The translations under genes and the position numbers were made by a program. Shown here in pieces: positions 44,737 to 54,057 of a stretch of 64,000 nt of DNA. Source of the stretch: Bradyrhizobium elkanii USDA 76 (GTDB lineage: Bacteria; Pseudomonadota; Alphaproteobacteria; Rhizobiales; Xanthobacteraceae); NCBI RefSeq assembly GCF_023278185.1, contig NZ_CP066356.1, positions 6,440,001-6,504,000 of the forward strand, in the 5' to 3' direction. The notes below the pieces were generated by a model. The model saw only the letters and a program-made list of their open reading frames with translations. It was not told the DNA's origin and did not search any database. Positions within the stretch are counted from its first letter, which is position 1. The number at the start of each line of letters is the position of its first letter.

Positions 44737-45678
44737 ATGCTGAACTTCCTCGCCAAGCGGCTGGTTCAGCTGGTCCCGACGCTGTTCTTCGTCTCGCTCC
44801 TGATCTTCTCGCTGCAACATTTGCTGCCCGGCGATCCGGCACTCGTCATGGCCGGCGAGGAGCGCGACCCGGCCGTCATCGAACAAATCCGTCAGCAATA
44901 CCATTTGGATCAACCGATCCCGGTGCAATATGCCTATTGGGTCAAGGGCGTGCTCACGGGCGACCTCGGCGAGTCGCTGCGCAACAAGATGCCGGTTTCG
45001 AGCCTGATCGCGCAGAAGCTGCCGGTTACGATGCAAATCGCCGGCATGGCGATCGTGGTCGCCTTCCTGATCGGCATTCCCGCCGGCATCATCTCGGCGG
45101 TGAAGATCGGTACGGCGTGGGACTATGGCGCCAATTTGTTCGCGCTGTGGGGCATCTCGACGCCAAATTTCTGGCTCGGCATCATGCTGATCTTCCTCTT
45201 TTCCGTCGAACTTGGCTGGCTGCCGGCCTCCGGCTACGTGCCGCTCAGCGAAAACTGGCGCGCGAGCCTCGCCGCTTCCGTCATGCCCGCCTTCGTGCTC
45301 GGCAATGCGATCGCGGCGATCCTGATGCGGCACACACGAAGCGCGATGCTGCAGGTGCTGGAGAGCGACTATGTCCGCACCGCGCGCGCCAAGGGTCTGT
45401 CCGAGCGCACGGTGATCCTCAAGCATGCGATGCGCAACGCGCTGACGCCGATCATCACGCTCGGCGCGCTCGAACTCGGCACGCTGCTGTCGGGTGCGGT
45501 GCTCACCGAGCAGATCTTCTCGATCCCGGGCTTCGGCAAGCTGATCGTCGATGCCGTGTTCAACCGCGACTATGCCGTCGTGCAGGGCGTGGTGCTGACA
45601 ACGGCGACGATCTACATCACGCTCAATCTGATCGCTGACATCGCCTACATCCTCGTCAACCCGCGGCTAAGGGGCTGA
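44737..45678 (+). CDS. ABC transporter permease, second transporter (OppB type)
   Basis: A 313-residue permease with an N-terminal helix (RLVQLVPTLFFVSLLIFSLQ), HLLPGDPALVMAG just after it, and the EAA loop in DYVRTARAKGLSERTVILKH. It is closer to glutathione- and nickel/peptide-type OppB permeases than to the first transporter's permease, from the LLPGDPA motif. It starts 31 bases after the binding-protein gene and is followed four bases later by the second permease. Confidence 0.94.
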   Translation: MLNFLAKRLVQLVPTLFFVSLLIFSLQHLLPGDPALVMAGEERDPAVIEQIRQQYHLDQPIPVQYAYWVKGVLTGDLGESLRNKMPVSSLIAQKLPVTMQIAGMAIVVAFLIGIPAGIISAVKIGTAWDYGANLFALWGISTPNFWLGIMLIFLFSVELGWLPASGYVPLSENWRASLAASVMPAFVLGNAIAAILMRHTRSAMLQVLESDYVRTARAKGLSERTVILKHAMRNALTPIITLGALELGTLLSGAVLTEQIFSIPGFGKLIVDAVFNRDYAVVQGVVLTTATIYITLNLIADIAYILVNPRLRG

Positions 45679-45682
45679 TCGG

Positions 45683-46573
45683 ATGACCGACGCTGCACTC
45701 GGCCCCCTCGCTCCACTTGCCGCCACTGAGGCGCTCGAGAGCCCGGCGCGGCGCGCCTGGCGGCGGCTGATCCGGCGCAAGGGTGCCGTGCTCGGGCTCA
45801 CCGTGATCGCGCTCTTTATCCTGCTCGCCGGGTTCGCGCCGCTGATCGTGCCCTATGATCCGGTCGCGACGAGCTGGTCGCTGGTACGCAAGGCGCCGTC
45901 GGCGCAGCACTGGTTCGGCACCGACGAACTCGGCCGCGACGTGTTCGCCCGCGTCGTGTTCGGCGCCCGCGCCTCGCTGCTTGCCGGCGTCATCTCGGTC
46001 GGCATCGCGCTTGCGATCGGCGTGCCGCTCGGCCTCGTCGCCGGCTATCGCGGCGGCTTCATCGACGCGCTGATCAGCCGCATCACCGATGCCATGCTGG
46101 CCTGCCCGTTCCTGATCCTGGCGATCGCGCTCGCAGCGTTCCTCGGCCCGAGTCTCAGCAATGCCATGATCGCGATCGGCGTCTCGGCGACCCCGATCTT
46201 CATCCGCCTGACCCGCGGCCAGGTGATGAGCGTCAAGGTCGAGGACTATGTCGAGGCGGCGCGTGCGATGGGCAATCCGCGCTGGCGCATTGCGCTGGTC
46301 CATATCCTGCCGAACATCCTGCCGGCGTTGCTGGTGCAGGCGACGCTGTCGATTGCGGCCGCGATCATCGCCGAGGCGGCGCTGTCGTTCCTCGGCCTCG
46401 GCCAGCAGCCGCCGGCGCCGTCCTGGGGCAGCATGCTCAACGCCGCGCAACGCTTCCTGACCAGCGCGCCCTGGATGGCGGTCTGGCCAGGGCTTGCGAT
46501 CTTCCTGGTCGTGCTGTCGTTCAACCTGGTCGGCGACGGCCTGCGCGACGCACTGGACCCGAAGGCGCGGTAG
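45683..46573 (+). CDS. ABC transporter permease, second transporter (OppC type)
   Basis: A 296-residue permease with the characteristic HWFGTDELGRDVFARVVFGA segment after the first helix, the EAA loop in DYVEAARAMGNPRWRIALVH, and the closing FNLVGDGLRDALDPK. It is the last gene of the plus-strand transporter cluster. An R1 repeat follows 34 bases after the stop and separates it from the convergent RidA-like gene. Confidence 0.94.
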   Translation: MTDAALGPLAPLAATEALESPARRAWRRLIRRKGAVLGLTVIALFILLAGFAPLIVPYDPVATSWSLVRKAPSAQHWFGTDELGRDVFARVVFGARASLLAGVISVGIALAIGVPLGLVAGYRGGFIDALISRITDAMLACPFLILAIALAAFLGPSLSNAMIAIGVSATPIFIRLTRGQVMSVKVEDYVEAARAMGNPRWRIALVHILPNILPALLVQATLSIAAAIIAEAALSFLGLGQQPPAPSWGSMLNAAQRFLTSAPWMAVWPGLAIFLVVLSFNLVGDGLRDALDPKAR

Positions 46574-46606
46574 AGGGTCGTGCAACAGCGAGCGCCTATC
46601 CTCTCC

Positions 46607-46709
46607 CCGTCACCCTGAGGAGCGCGGAACGCGCGTCTCGAAGGGTCGACGGCCACCGACCGGGCCGTTCATCCTTCGAGACGCGCTACGCGCTCCTCAG
46701 GATGACGGG
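46607..46709. repeat. intergenic palindromic repeat, family R1 (copy 5)
   Basis: Opens CCGTCACCCTGAGGAGCGCG and closes GCGCTCCTCAGGATGACGG, with the inner pair GTCTCGAAGG / CCTTCGAGAC. It lies between convergent genes and could serve as a bidirectional terminator-like structure. Confidence 0.85.
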
Positions 46710-46738
46710 ATTAGCAGTGCGCGCCTCAGATTATCCGC

Positions 46739-47482
46739 TTAAATCACCACTTCCCTTAGCACCCTCCTGCAATCCATCTCGTATTCAAGATCGACCACCG
46801 GCGGGCGGCAGAAGTGCCAGGTCAGGCCGGAGCGGGTGGCGCCGCGGCGAACCAGCTCGTCGACGAGCACCGGATGGATGTCGTGCACGGTGTAGGCCTG
46901 CACCGCCGTCGTCTCCTGCCAGCCGAAGCTGAACTCCGCCAGACGGCGCTCCATCTCGCTGGCGGTGAAGCGGACCTTCTCCCGCCACGCGCCGGGACTG
47001 AGATCGCGATAGCAAACGATGCGGTCCCGATAGCTGGCGGTGCCGCCGCGTGCCTCGGCGCCGCCGGCGATCACGAAGGACGGTGACGTCGTCGTGCTCG
47101 GCCGCGTGAACGAGAACGCATGGAACGAGGGTTCGGCCGGCGGATCGATTTCGGGACAGACGTTGCTGCGCGCCACCGGATTGATGGTGCCGTCGAACAA
47201 GCCCCATTCGGCGAGCGTCTTGACGTAATGCTGGTTGAAGGCGCGGAAGCCATCCTCGGTGAAGGCGGCCGGCGAACGCAATTCGCAGGCGCAGAACGCG
47301 GTCAGCGGCCGGCCGGCGTCCTTGATGTAAGCCGCAATCCGCGCAAAACCTTCCGCAAGAGGCAGCAGACGATCGAAGCGCACCCGCTCGATCTCGTAGC
47401 CGGCGTTTGCCTGCGCGCCGCTTGAATATTGAAACACGGCCGGAATGAACCGGTAATTACCCGCCGCAAACTCGCTCGCCAT
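46739..47482 (-). CDS. RidA/YjgF-like protein, unknown substrate
   Basis: A 247-residue protein that I tentatively place with the RidA/YjgF superfamily. The basis is the NVCPEIDPP segment in the middle and the C-terminal half with WQETTAVQAYTVHDIHPVL and PPVVDLEYEMDCRRV, which resembles the end of RidA domains. The N-terminal half (GRPLTAFCACELRSP) looks like a second, diverged copy, so it may be a pseudo-dimer. RidA proteins deaminate reactive enamines/imines; here the substrate is unknown. ATG 47482 follows GAGGAAAC. It is convergent with the transporter cluster. Confidence 0.6.
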   Translation of the reverse strand: MASEFAAGNYRFIPAVFQYSSGAQANAGYEIERVRFDRLLPLAEGFARIAAYIKDAGRPLTAFCACELRSPAAFTEDGFRAFNQHYVKTLAEWGLFDGTINPVARSNVCPEIDPPAEPSFHAFSFTRPSTTTSPSFVIAGGAEARGGTASYRDRIVCYRDLSPGAWREKVRFTASEMERRLAEFSFGWQETTAVQAYTVHDIHPVLVDELVRRGATRSGLTWHFCRPPVVDLEYEMDCRRVLREVVI

Positions 47483-47588
47483 GGCTGTTTCCTCCCAATC
47501 TTTGCGGTGAAGGCTATCACGAGACAAAGAAAAGGCGGCAGTGGCTTTCGCCAGTGCCGCCTTCCCTGCGAGCATGAGCTTGGAGGGC

Positions 47589-50500
47589 TCAGGTCGGCTT
47601 CAATGCGCCGCCGCGGCCTTCGAGTTCGTAGTCGGCGATCTGCTTGGCGCGGTCGGAACGGGCCGCGGCCTGGTGGTCGGTCGCGATCACCGTGTAGACC
47701 ATCGGCAGCACGAACAGCGTGAACAGCGTGCCGATCGTCATGCCGGCCACGACCACAAGCCCGATCGAGAAGCGGCTGGCAGCGCCCGCGCCCGAGGCCG
47801 TGAGCAGCGGCAGCAGGCCGGTGACCATGGCCGCCGTCGTCATCAGGATCGGACGCAGGCGGATCCGGGCGGCCATCTCGATCGCCGCGCGGCGGTCCAG
47901 TCCCTCGTTGAGCTGCAACTCGTTGGCGAACTCCACCATCAGGATGCCGTGCTTGGTGATCAGTCCGACCAGCGTCAGCAGGCCCACCTGGGTGTAGATG
48001 TTCATGGTGGCTACGCCGAAGAACAGCGGGATCAAGGCGCCGACGATCGCCATCGGCACGGAGATCATGATCACGAACGGATCGCGCAGGCTCTCGAACT
48101 GCGCCGCCAGCACCAGGAAGATGATGATGATGGCGAACGCGAAGGTGACCAGCAGCTGGTTGCCTTCGTGGACGTATTGCCGGGAGTCGGCCAGGAAGTC
48201 GTAGCTGAAGCCTGACGGCAGCTTCTTGGCTTCACCCTGCAGAAACTCCACCGCCTGGCCCATCGAGACGCCGGGCATCGGCACGGCCTGGAAGGTCGAC
48301 GAGTTGAGCTGGTTGTAGTGGGTCAGCGCGTTGGGATCGACGCCGGTCTCGACCGAAACCACGGTCGACAGCCGCACCAGCTGCCCGGTCGCGGTGGGAA
48401 CGTAGTAATCGTTGAATGCCTCGGGCGCGAGCCGGCTGGCGCGCGGCACCTGCGGGATCACCTGGTAGGAGCGTCCTTCCAGATTGAAGCGGTTGACATA
48501 GTTGCCGCCGAGCAGCGTCGCCAAGGCGCCACCGATCGACTGCATCGTGATGCCGAGATCGCTCGCCTTCGAGCGATCGACCTTCACCCGGACCACCGGC
48601 TGGTTGAAGTCGAGGTCGCTGTCGGTGACGATGAACAGGCCGCTCTTGCGCGCCGCATCCTTCAACTTGCTCATCTGGTCGAACACCTGCTGGAATCCGG
48701 CCGTCGAAGAGATCACCATCTGCACCGGCAGACCGCCGGGGCCGCCGGGCAGCGGCGGCAGGCTGAACGCGAACGCGCTGATGCCCTCGATCTTGGACAG
48801 TTCGGCCTGAACCAGCGGCTGCAGCGCCTGCGCGCTGCGCTTGCGCTCATCCCACGGCTTGAGCAGCATGCCGGCGAAGCCGCCCTGCGGACCGGTGATG
48901 CCGTTCAGGATGAACCGCAGGTCGGTCTCGGGAAACTTCTGGAACTCCTTGTCCATCTTGTCGCCGTAGAAATCGATGTAGTCGATGTTGGCGTATTTCG
49001 GCGCCTTGGTCACCGCGAACACGATGCCCTGGTCCTCCTGCGGCGCCAGCTCCTTCTGGATGTGCATATAGAGGAAGCCGACCAGACCGAGGATGGTCAC
49101 GGCGAACAGCGCCGTGATCGGGCGGTAGTCGAGCGAACGGTCGAGCTGACGGCCATAGGCGCGCGTCAACCCGCCGAACACGCGATTGACCAGCCTGGCG
49201 AAACGCCCCTCCTCCGCGCTCTTGAGGAACACCGAGCACATCATCGGCGACAGCGTCAGCGCGATCACGCCCGACACGATCACCGAGCCGGCCAGCGTGA
49301 AGGCGAATTCGCGGAACAGCGTGCCGGTCACGCCGCCGAGGAAGCCGATCGGCGCGTACACCGCCGCCAGCGTGATCGTCATGGAGACGACGGGACCGAC
49401 GATCTCGCGGGCCCCCTTCAGCGATGCCTGCACCGGTGGCAGGCCCTCCTCGAGATGTCGATGGATGTTCTCCACGACAACGATCGCGTCGTCGACCACA
49501 AGGCCGATCGCCAGCACCATTGCCAGCAGCGTCAGGAGGTTGAAGCTGAAGCCGGCGGCCAGCATCAGGATGCAGACGCCGATCAGCGACAGCGGGATGG
49601 TGACGACGGGAATGATCACCGACCGCAGCGAGGCCAGGAACAGGAAGATGACGACGACGACGATCAGGACCGCTTCGGTAAGCGTCTTCTCGACCTCGTC
49701 GATCGACGATTGAATGAACTTGGTGGAATCGTAGGCCACCTTCATCTTCATCGACGGCGGCAGGTTGCGCTCGAGGTCGGGGAACAGCGCGCGCACGCCC
49801 TTCACCAGGGTCAGCGGGTTGCCCTGCGGCGTCGCCTTGATGCCGATGAAGATCGCATGCTCGCCGTTGAAGGCGACGCTGGCGTCCGTGCTCTGCGCCG
49901 CGAGCTCCACCGTCGCGATGTCCTCGATGCGCACGAAGCCGCCGTCCTTCGCCTTCACGATCATCCGCTTGAACTGATCGATGTTCTGAAGGTCGGTATT
50001 GGCCGAGACGTTGGAGACGATGAAGAAACCCTTGGTCTGGCCGGCGGCCGCCTGGAAGTTGTTGGCGGCGATCGCGGCGGCGACGTCGTTGGGCGACACG
50101 CCGCGTCCGGCCATGCGGGTCGGATCGAGCCAGACGCGCATCGCAAAGGTCTGGCCGCCGAGGATGTCGGCCGACGCGACGCCATCGACCGTCGAGAGCA
50201 CCGGCTGCACGACGCGGGTCAGGTAGTCGGAGATCGACGATCCGGTCAGCTCTTCGCTCGAGAAGCCGAGATACATCACGGCGATGGTGTCACCGGTCGC
50301 CTTGGTCACGACGGGATCGAACGCTTCCTTCGGGATCAGGTATTTGACCGAGTTGACCTTGGCGAGCACCTCGGTCAGCGCCTGGTTCGGATCGTGGTTG
50401 AGCTTGACGTAAACCTGAATCGTCGAGGTGCCGAGCACCGAGTTCGACGTCATGTAGTCGACGCCTTCGGCCGACGCGACGGCCTGCTCGATCGGCGTGG

Positions 50501-50690
50501 TGATGAAGCCGTTGATCAGCTCGGGCGACGCACCGGGGTATGACGTGGTGATCGTCACGACGGTGTTCGAAAGATTCGGATATTGCCGGATTGGCAAAAC
50601 CATCGCCGCGCGCAGGCCGATCAGCAGGATCAGCAGGCTGACGACGACCGACAGCACCGGGCGCTTGATGAAAATATCAGTGAAGGCCAT
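47589..50690 (-). CDS. RND efflux pump, inner-membrane transporter (HAE1 family)
   Basis: A 1033-residue proton-driven RND transporter of the AcrB/MexB type for hydrophobic compounds. The N-terminal helix FIKRPVLSVVVSLLILLIG, the TM4 proton-relay pair in GLVVDDAIVVVENIHRH, and the porter-domain repeats are all present. The two large periplasmic loops occur in each half, as expected. ATG 50690 places the start right before the first helix; a longer reading from 50744 is not favoured. It is the last gene of the tetR-adaptor-RND unit; no outer-membrane factor is included, so it must use one encoded elsewhere. Confidence 0.95.
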   Translation of the reverse strand: MAFTDIFIKRPVLSVVVSLLILLIGLRAAMVLPIRQYPNLSNTVVTITTSYPGASPELINGFITTPIEQAVASAEGVDYMTSNSVLGTSTIQVYVKLNHDPNQALTEVLAKVNSVKYLIPKEAFDPVVTKATGDTIAVMYLGFSSEELTGSSISDYLTRVVQPVLSTVDGVASADILGGQTFAMRVWLDPTRMAGRGVSPNDVAAAIAANNFQAAAGQTKGFFIVSNVSANTDLQNIDQFKRMIVKAKDGGFVRIEDIATVELAAQSTDASVAFNGEHAIFIGIKATPQGNPLTLVKGVRALFPDLERNLPPSMKMKVAYDSTKFIQSSIDEVEKTLTEAVLIVVVVIFLFLASLRSVIIPVVTIPLSLIGVCILMLAAGFSFNLLTLLAMVLAIGLVVDDAIVVVENIHRHLEEGLPPVQASLKGAREIVGPVVSMTITLAAVYAPIGFLGGVTGTLFREFAFTLAGSVIVSGVIALTLSPMMCSVFLKSAEEGRFARLVNRVFGGLTRAYGRQLDRSLDYRPITALFAVTILGLVGFLYMHIQKELAPQEDQGIVFAVTKAPKYANIDYIDFYGDKMDKEFQKFPETDLRFILNGITGPQGGFAGMLLKPWDERKRSAQALQPLVQAELSKIEGISAFAFSLPPLPGGPGGLPVQMVISSTAGFQQVFDQMSKLKDAARKSGLFIVTDSDLDFNQPVVRVKVDRSKASDLGITMQSIGGALATLLGGNYVNRFNLEGRSYQVIPQVPRASRLAPEAFNDYYVPTATGQLVRLSTVVSVETGVDPNALTHYNQLNSSTFQAVPMPGVSMGQAVEFLQGEAKKLPSGFSYDFLADSRQYVHEGNQLLVTFAFAIIIIFLVLAAQFESLRDPFVIMISVPMAIVGALIPLFFGVATMNIYTQVGLLTLVGLITKHGILMVEFANELQLNEGLDRRAAIEMAARIRLRPILMTTAAMVTGLLPLLTASGAGAASRFSIGLVVVAGMTIGTLFTLFVLPMVYTVIATDHQAAARSDRAKQIADYELEGRGGALKPT

Positions 50691-50771
50691 CGCCAACTCG
50701 ATTCGTGTTCTGCCGGCTTGCGGCAAGATGTGGCGGAGGGCCAATGGCCCTCCGAGTTCGATGAATGAAGA

Positions 50772-51965
50772 TCAGTAGCGCGGCGGTTCGGCCGGAACCG
50801 GCGGCGGCGGATCGGTCGAGATCGCAACCGCCATGCCCGACTGCAGCTTGATCTGGCCGACGGCGACGACCTTGTCGCCCGCCTTCAGGCCCTTGAGAAT
50901 CTCGACACGGCCCTCGACGCGGTTGCCCGTCTTCACGAAGGTGCGGTCCGCGGTCAGGGTGGTCTTGCCGTCGTCGCCCTTCTTCTCGGTGATCAGGAAC
51001 ACCGAGTCGCCGTACAGCGTGTAGTCGACCGCGGTTTCGGGAATCGTCACAACCGGCGGCTTCCCGGGCAGCACGATCGTGGTGGTCGCGAACATGCCGG
51101 GCTTGAGGATGCTGTCCGGATTCTGGATCGTGGCCTGAACCCGGATGTTGCGGGTGTCGGTCGCGATCTGCGGCTCGATGGTCGTGATCTTGCCCTCGAA
51201 GGTGCGGCCCGGATAGGCGTCGACCGAGACACGTACGGCCTGGCCGACCTTGATCTGCGAGCTCTGCTTCTCGGTGACGGTCAGGTTGGCGTACAGCACC
51301 GACAGATCGGTCAGCGACACGATCTGGGTGCCGGCCGTCAGGTACTGGCCGACTTCGACCTGGCGCACGCCGAGATCGCCTTCGAACGGTGCGCGCACCA
51401 GCTTCTGCGAGATCAGCGCTTCGGTCTTGGCAATGCCCGCCTTGGCCTGGTCGTAGGCAGCCTGCGCGGTGTCGACGGTCGATTGCGGACCGAACTGGCG
51501 CGACGCGAGCTGCTTGGCGCGGTCGAGTTGCAGCTCGCCGACGGTCGCTTGCGCCTTGTAGTTGGCGAGGTCGCCCTGCTCCGGTGCGTCGAACAACTGC
51601 ACCAGCGGCGTGCCGGCCTTTACATGGCTGCCGGCGGTGAACAGGATCTCGGTGATGCGGCCCGGCACGTCGGTCGTGACGTTGACCTGGTGCACGGCGA
51701 CGAGATCGCCGACGGCGGTCAGCAGGTTCGGAATCACCTCGGTCTTCGCCTCGACGGCCGAAACGTTCGCCGGCGGCGGCTTATTGTTGGCAAAGAACTG
51801 CGCGATCATGTGGCTACGGAAGGCGTTGAAGCCGACCAGCGCACCGACGAGCAGGGCCAGCAACAGGCCTACGATGATGAACCAGCGCACCATGCGGACG
51901 GGACGCTTGGCTTGCTTCTCCTTGATCGGTTGCCCCGAGATGTGGCTTTCGGTCTGAATATTCAT
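50772..51965 (-). CDS. RND efflux periplasmic adaptor (membrane fusion protein)
   Basis: A 397-residue adaptor that bridges the RND pump and an outer-membrane channel. It has a cytoplasmic N-terminal stretch, one signal-anchor helix (WFIIVGLLLALLVGALVGFN), a lipoyl half-motif (VTTDVPGRITEILFTAGSHV), a coiled-coil hairpin with repeated Ala/Gln/Lys, and a C-terminal proximal domain. ATG 51965 lies one base after the TetR stop, giving tight coupling. A gap of 81 bases separates it from the RND gene. Confidence 0.94.
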   Translation of the reverse strand: MNIQTESHISGQPIKEKQAKRPVRMVRWFIIVGLLLALLVGALVGFNAFRSHMIAQFFANNKPPPANVSAVEAKTEVIPNLLTAVGDLVAVHQVNVTTDVPGRITEILFTAGSHVKAGTPLVQLFDAPEQGDLANYKAQATVGELQLDRAKQLASRQFGPQSTVDTAQAAYDQAKAGIAKTEALISQKLVRAPFEGDLGVRQVEVGQYLTAGTQIVSLTDLSVLYANLTVTEKQSSQIKVGQAVRVSVDAYPGRTFEGKITTIEPQIATDTRNIRVQATIQNPDSILKPGMFATTTIVLPGKPPVVTIPETAVDYTLYGDSVFLITEKKGDDGKTTLTADRTFVKTGNRVEGRVEILKGLKAGDKVVAVGQIKLQSGMAVAISTDPPPPVPAEPPRY

Positions 51966-51966
51966 G

Positions 51967-52668
51967 TCATGCACTTTCTGCAGTTACCGACGGTCCTGCG
52001 ATCGGCGACGGCTGGCGGCCCAAATGAGTTGAAATTGCGGCTTCGGTAAGTCCGATGCCGCGAAGGATGAATTGGCAAAGCTGCCGCTCGGCCGCGGCGG
52101 CATCACCGTAGGGGAGGCATGGTGTCGCAGGCAGCTGCGTCAGCGCACCCATCAGCACGGTATGGTGCGCAAACCAGAACAGGTTGAGCGGCTCGTCGCC
52201 GATCTTCGTGGCCTCGCCGGCGGCGATCGCCCGCTCGAGCGAGGCGGCGAAGGTCGGACCGATCAGCTTGCCGACCTTGTCGTAGAGCAGGCGCGCAAAC
52301 TCGCCGTCGTCGAGATGGCTCGTCACCATCAACCGCATCCGCTGCGCCTCTTCCTGGTCCGGCGCATCACGCAACTGCATGAAGTGACCGACCATGCCTT
52401 GCACCAGCTCGACCAGCGTCGCGGTCGAGGGCTCCTGGCCGAGCAGATGCGCGAGATCGGGATCCGCCTCGCACTCTTCGGCTAGGATCTCGGCATAGAG
52501 CGCCGCCTTGGACGGGAAGTGCTTGAACAGCAGCCCTTCCGAAATGGCAGCCGCGGCCGCCACGCTCTTTGTCGTGGTGCCGGCAAAGCCGTTGCGGGCG
52601 AAACACCGCTTGGCGGCGCTCAGGATCAACTGACGCCGCAAGTCACTCGTCATGCGTAAGGTAGACAT
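51967..52668 (-). CDS. TetR family regulator of the RND operon
   Basis: A 233-residue repressor with the TetR helix-turn-helix in FAGTTTKSVAAAAAISEGLL followed by FKHFPSKAALYAEIL, and a ligand-binding C-terminal part. It is first in the same operon as the adaptor and pump, so it most likely represses them and itself, released by a pump substrate. The start is uncertain: ATG 52668 or ATG 52653, neither with a clear ribosome site. A 16-base palindrome lies just upstream of 52668 and is a natural binding site. Confidence 0.93.
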   Translation of the reverse strand: MSTLRMTSDLRRQLILSAAKRCFARNGFAGTTTKSVAAAAAISEGLLFKHFPSKAALYAEILAEECEADPDLAHLLGQEPSTATLVELVQGMVGHFMQLRDAPDQEEAQRMRLMVTSHLDDGEFARLLYDKVGKLIGPTFAASLERAIAAGEATKIGDEPLNLFWFAHHTVLMGALTQLPATPCLPYGDAAAAERQLCQFILRGIGLTEAAISTHLGRQPSPIAGPSVTAESA

Positions 52669-52675
52669 TTGGGTC

Positions 52676-52691
52676 GTGAGTAATCACTCAC
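52676..52691 (-). promoter_or_regulatory. candidate TetR operator
   Basis: GTGAGTAATCACTCAC has perfect 6-base arms around AATC. It lies eight bases upstream of the first TetR start codon. TetR-family operators for efflux genes are often exactly this size and place. Confidence 0.65.
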
Positions 52692-52732
52692 TTTACCAAA
52701 AGTCAAGGTTCTATTGCACCGCGAAAGCCACT

Positions 52733-53323
52733 TTAAATAGGAGTGTGGCCGATCGACCCTCTGATGCGGTTCACGAGGTAGGTGCCGTCGCGGCTGGACA
52801 GCACGCGCTCCAGATTGGCCCCGTCGATCTTCGCGCTGGCGAACCGCGGCCCCGCCGTAACGTCTTGCAAAGACGAGGCAAAAGCTTCGACCTCCGCCAT
52901 CGTGCTGATCGCCCGGCTATCCCCGATTCCGCAGGCTTTGGCAACACCCACGAGGTCGGCGGTTCCGCCGGTGTGGCTGGCCTGGCCGCCGGTCTCGCCA
53001 TAGGCCTCATTGTCCAGCACGATGATCGAGAGATTTTTGGGCTGCTGCAGGCCGACGGTGGCGAGGCTTCCCATCCCCATCAGCATCTCGCCGTCACCGG
53101 TGATCACGACGACCGGCAGCGTCGGCTGGGCCAGCGCAAGGCCGAGCCCGATCATCACGGCGCCGCCCATGCCGCCCCAGAGATAGAAGTTGCGGTCGTG
53201 GTCGCCGGCGGCGGCGATGTCATAGGTCGAGGCGCCGAGGCCGCCGACGGCAAAGGCGCCCTTGCGATCCTTCAGCAGTTCGGCAACGACGGCACGGCGG
53301 TCGAGGAGATTGGCTTTGCTCAT
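52733..53323 (-). CDS. thiamine-pyrophosphate decarboxylase, C-terminal (PP/beta) subunit
   Basis: A 196-residue TPP-binding subunit with the GDGEMLMGMGSL diphosphate motif and the later Asn in LDNEAYGETGG. This corresponds to the C-terminal half of sulfopyruvate or phosphonopyruvate decarboxylases (ComE-like). The preceding gene supplies the N-terminal half, and the two overlap in ATGA. Without neighbouring sulfolactate, taurine or phosphonate genes the substrate is open; a 2-oxo acid is expected. ATG 53323 gives the usual length. Confidence 0.88.
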   Translation of the reverse strand: MSKANLLDRRAVVAELLKDRKGAFAVGGLGASTYDIAAAGDHDRNFYLWGGMGGAVMIGLGLALAQPTLPVVVITGDGEMLMGMGSLATVGLQQPKNLSIIVLDNEAYGETGGQASHTGGTADLVGVAKACGIGDSRAISTMAEVEAFASSLQDVTAGPRFASAKIDGANLERVLSSRDGTYLVNRIRGSIGHTPI

Positions 53324-53853
53324 TTGGTGAAGACCTTTGCCCCGATCAGGCGCTGCGACAGCAGGACGGCGGTCGGCGTGCAGGCGTTATAGGCCTGCGC
53401 TGCGCCGGCCTCGACGACTTCGCGGACCTCTTCAGGGTGCGAGGCGCGCAGCACCTTGATCCCGGACAGTTCGAGAATCCCCTGCGTGTTCGAGCCCATC
53501 GGCACCTGCCAGGGATTGAACTCGCCCCATTCGCCGCGCATCGTCACCAGCGTGAGGAACGGCAAGCGGAAGATCTGCACCAGCGAGAGCATGTTGATGC
53601 AATTGCCGACCCCGCTCGACTGCATCAGCAGCACGCCGCGCTGGCCGCCGGCCCAGGCGCCCGCGAGCAGCGCCACGCCCTCCTCCTCGGTGGTCAGCGC
53701 GATGCCGCGCATCGAGGACGACCCCAGCACCCGCTCGATCAGTTCTGAATGCCCGGCGTCCGGCACGTAGGGCACCTGACGCACCTCGAAGCGCTGCAAT
53801 ATCGAGAAGATCTCCTCGGGCCAGGAGGCCGCAGTGTCGGCACGGGCATGCAT
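53320..53853 (-). CDS. thiamine-pyrophosphate decarboxylase, N-terminal (Pyr/alpha) subunit
   Basis: A 177-residue subunit carrying the pyrimidine-binding half of a TPP enzyme. The TPP-activating Glu is in TTEEEGVALLAGAW, the following LLMQSSGVGNCINML is the usual loop, and MRGEWGEFNPWQVPMG is typical of sulfopyruvate/phosphonopyruvate decarboxylase alpha subunits (ComD-like). ATG 53853 is used; in-frame sequence beyond it is antisense to the P450 gene. It is 204 bases from the divergent P450. Confidence 0.88.
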   Translation of the reverse strand: MHARADTAASWPEEIFSILQRFEVRQVPYVPDAGHSELIERVLGSSSMRGIALTTEEEGVALLAGAWAGGQRGVLLMQSSGVGNCINMLSLVQIFRLPFLTLVTMRGEWGEFNPWQVPMGSNTQGILELSGIKVLRASHPEEVREVVEAGAAQAYNACTPTAVLLSQRLIGAKVFTK

Positions 53854-54057
53854 TGGCGTTTCCGGTCTTGTTGCTTGGTCGCGACTGTAGAGGGGCGCGC
53901 GCGCTTCATCAAAGCGCAAAACCGCATATGGCTCTGCGATTTGCTCGCACCACGCAACGCCCGGCGCGCTGTTCCCGGCGCCTGGCAAATTGTGTTGCGC
54001 GGCAGCGGCCCGCGGCTTACGATAGTTGCAAATGAAACTAATTGGGTTGGATGCGCC

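Noticed and set aside
48318..50543. A 741-codon open frame opposite the RND pump gene
   Set aside because: Antisense shadow of a gene with clear RND motifs; composition dominated by Arg, Asp, His and Gln, and no domain.
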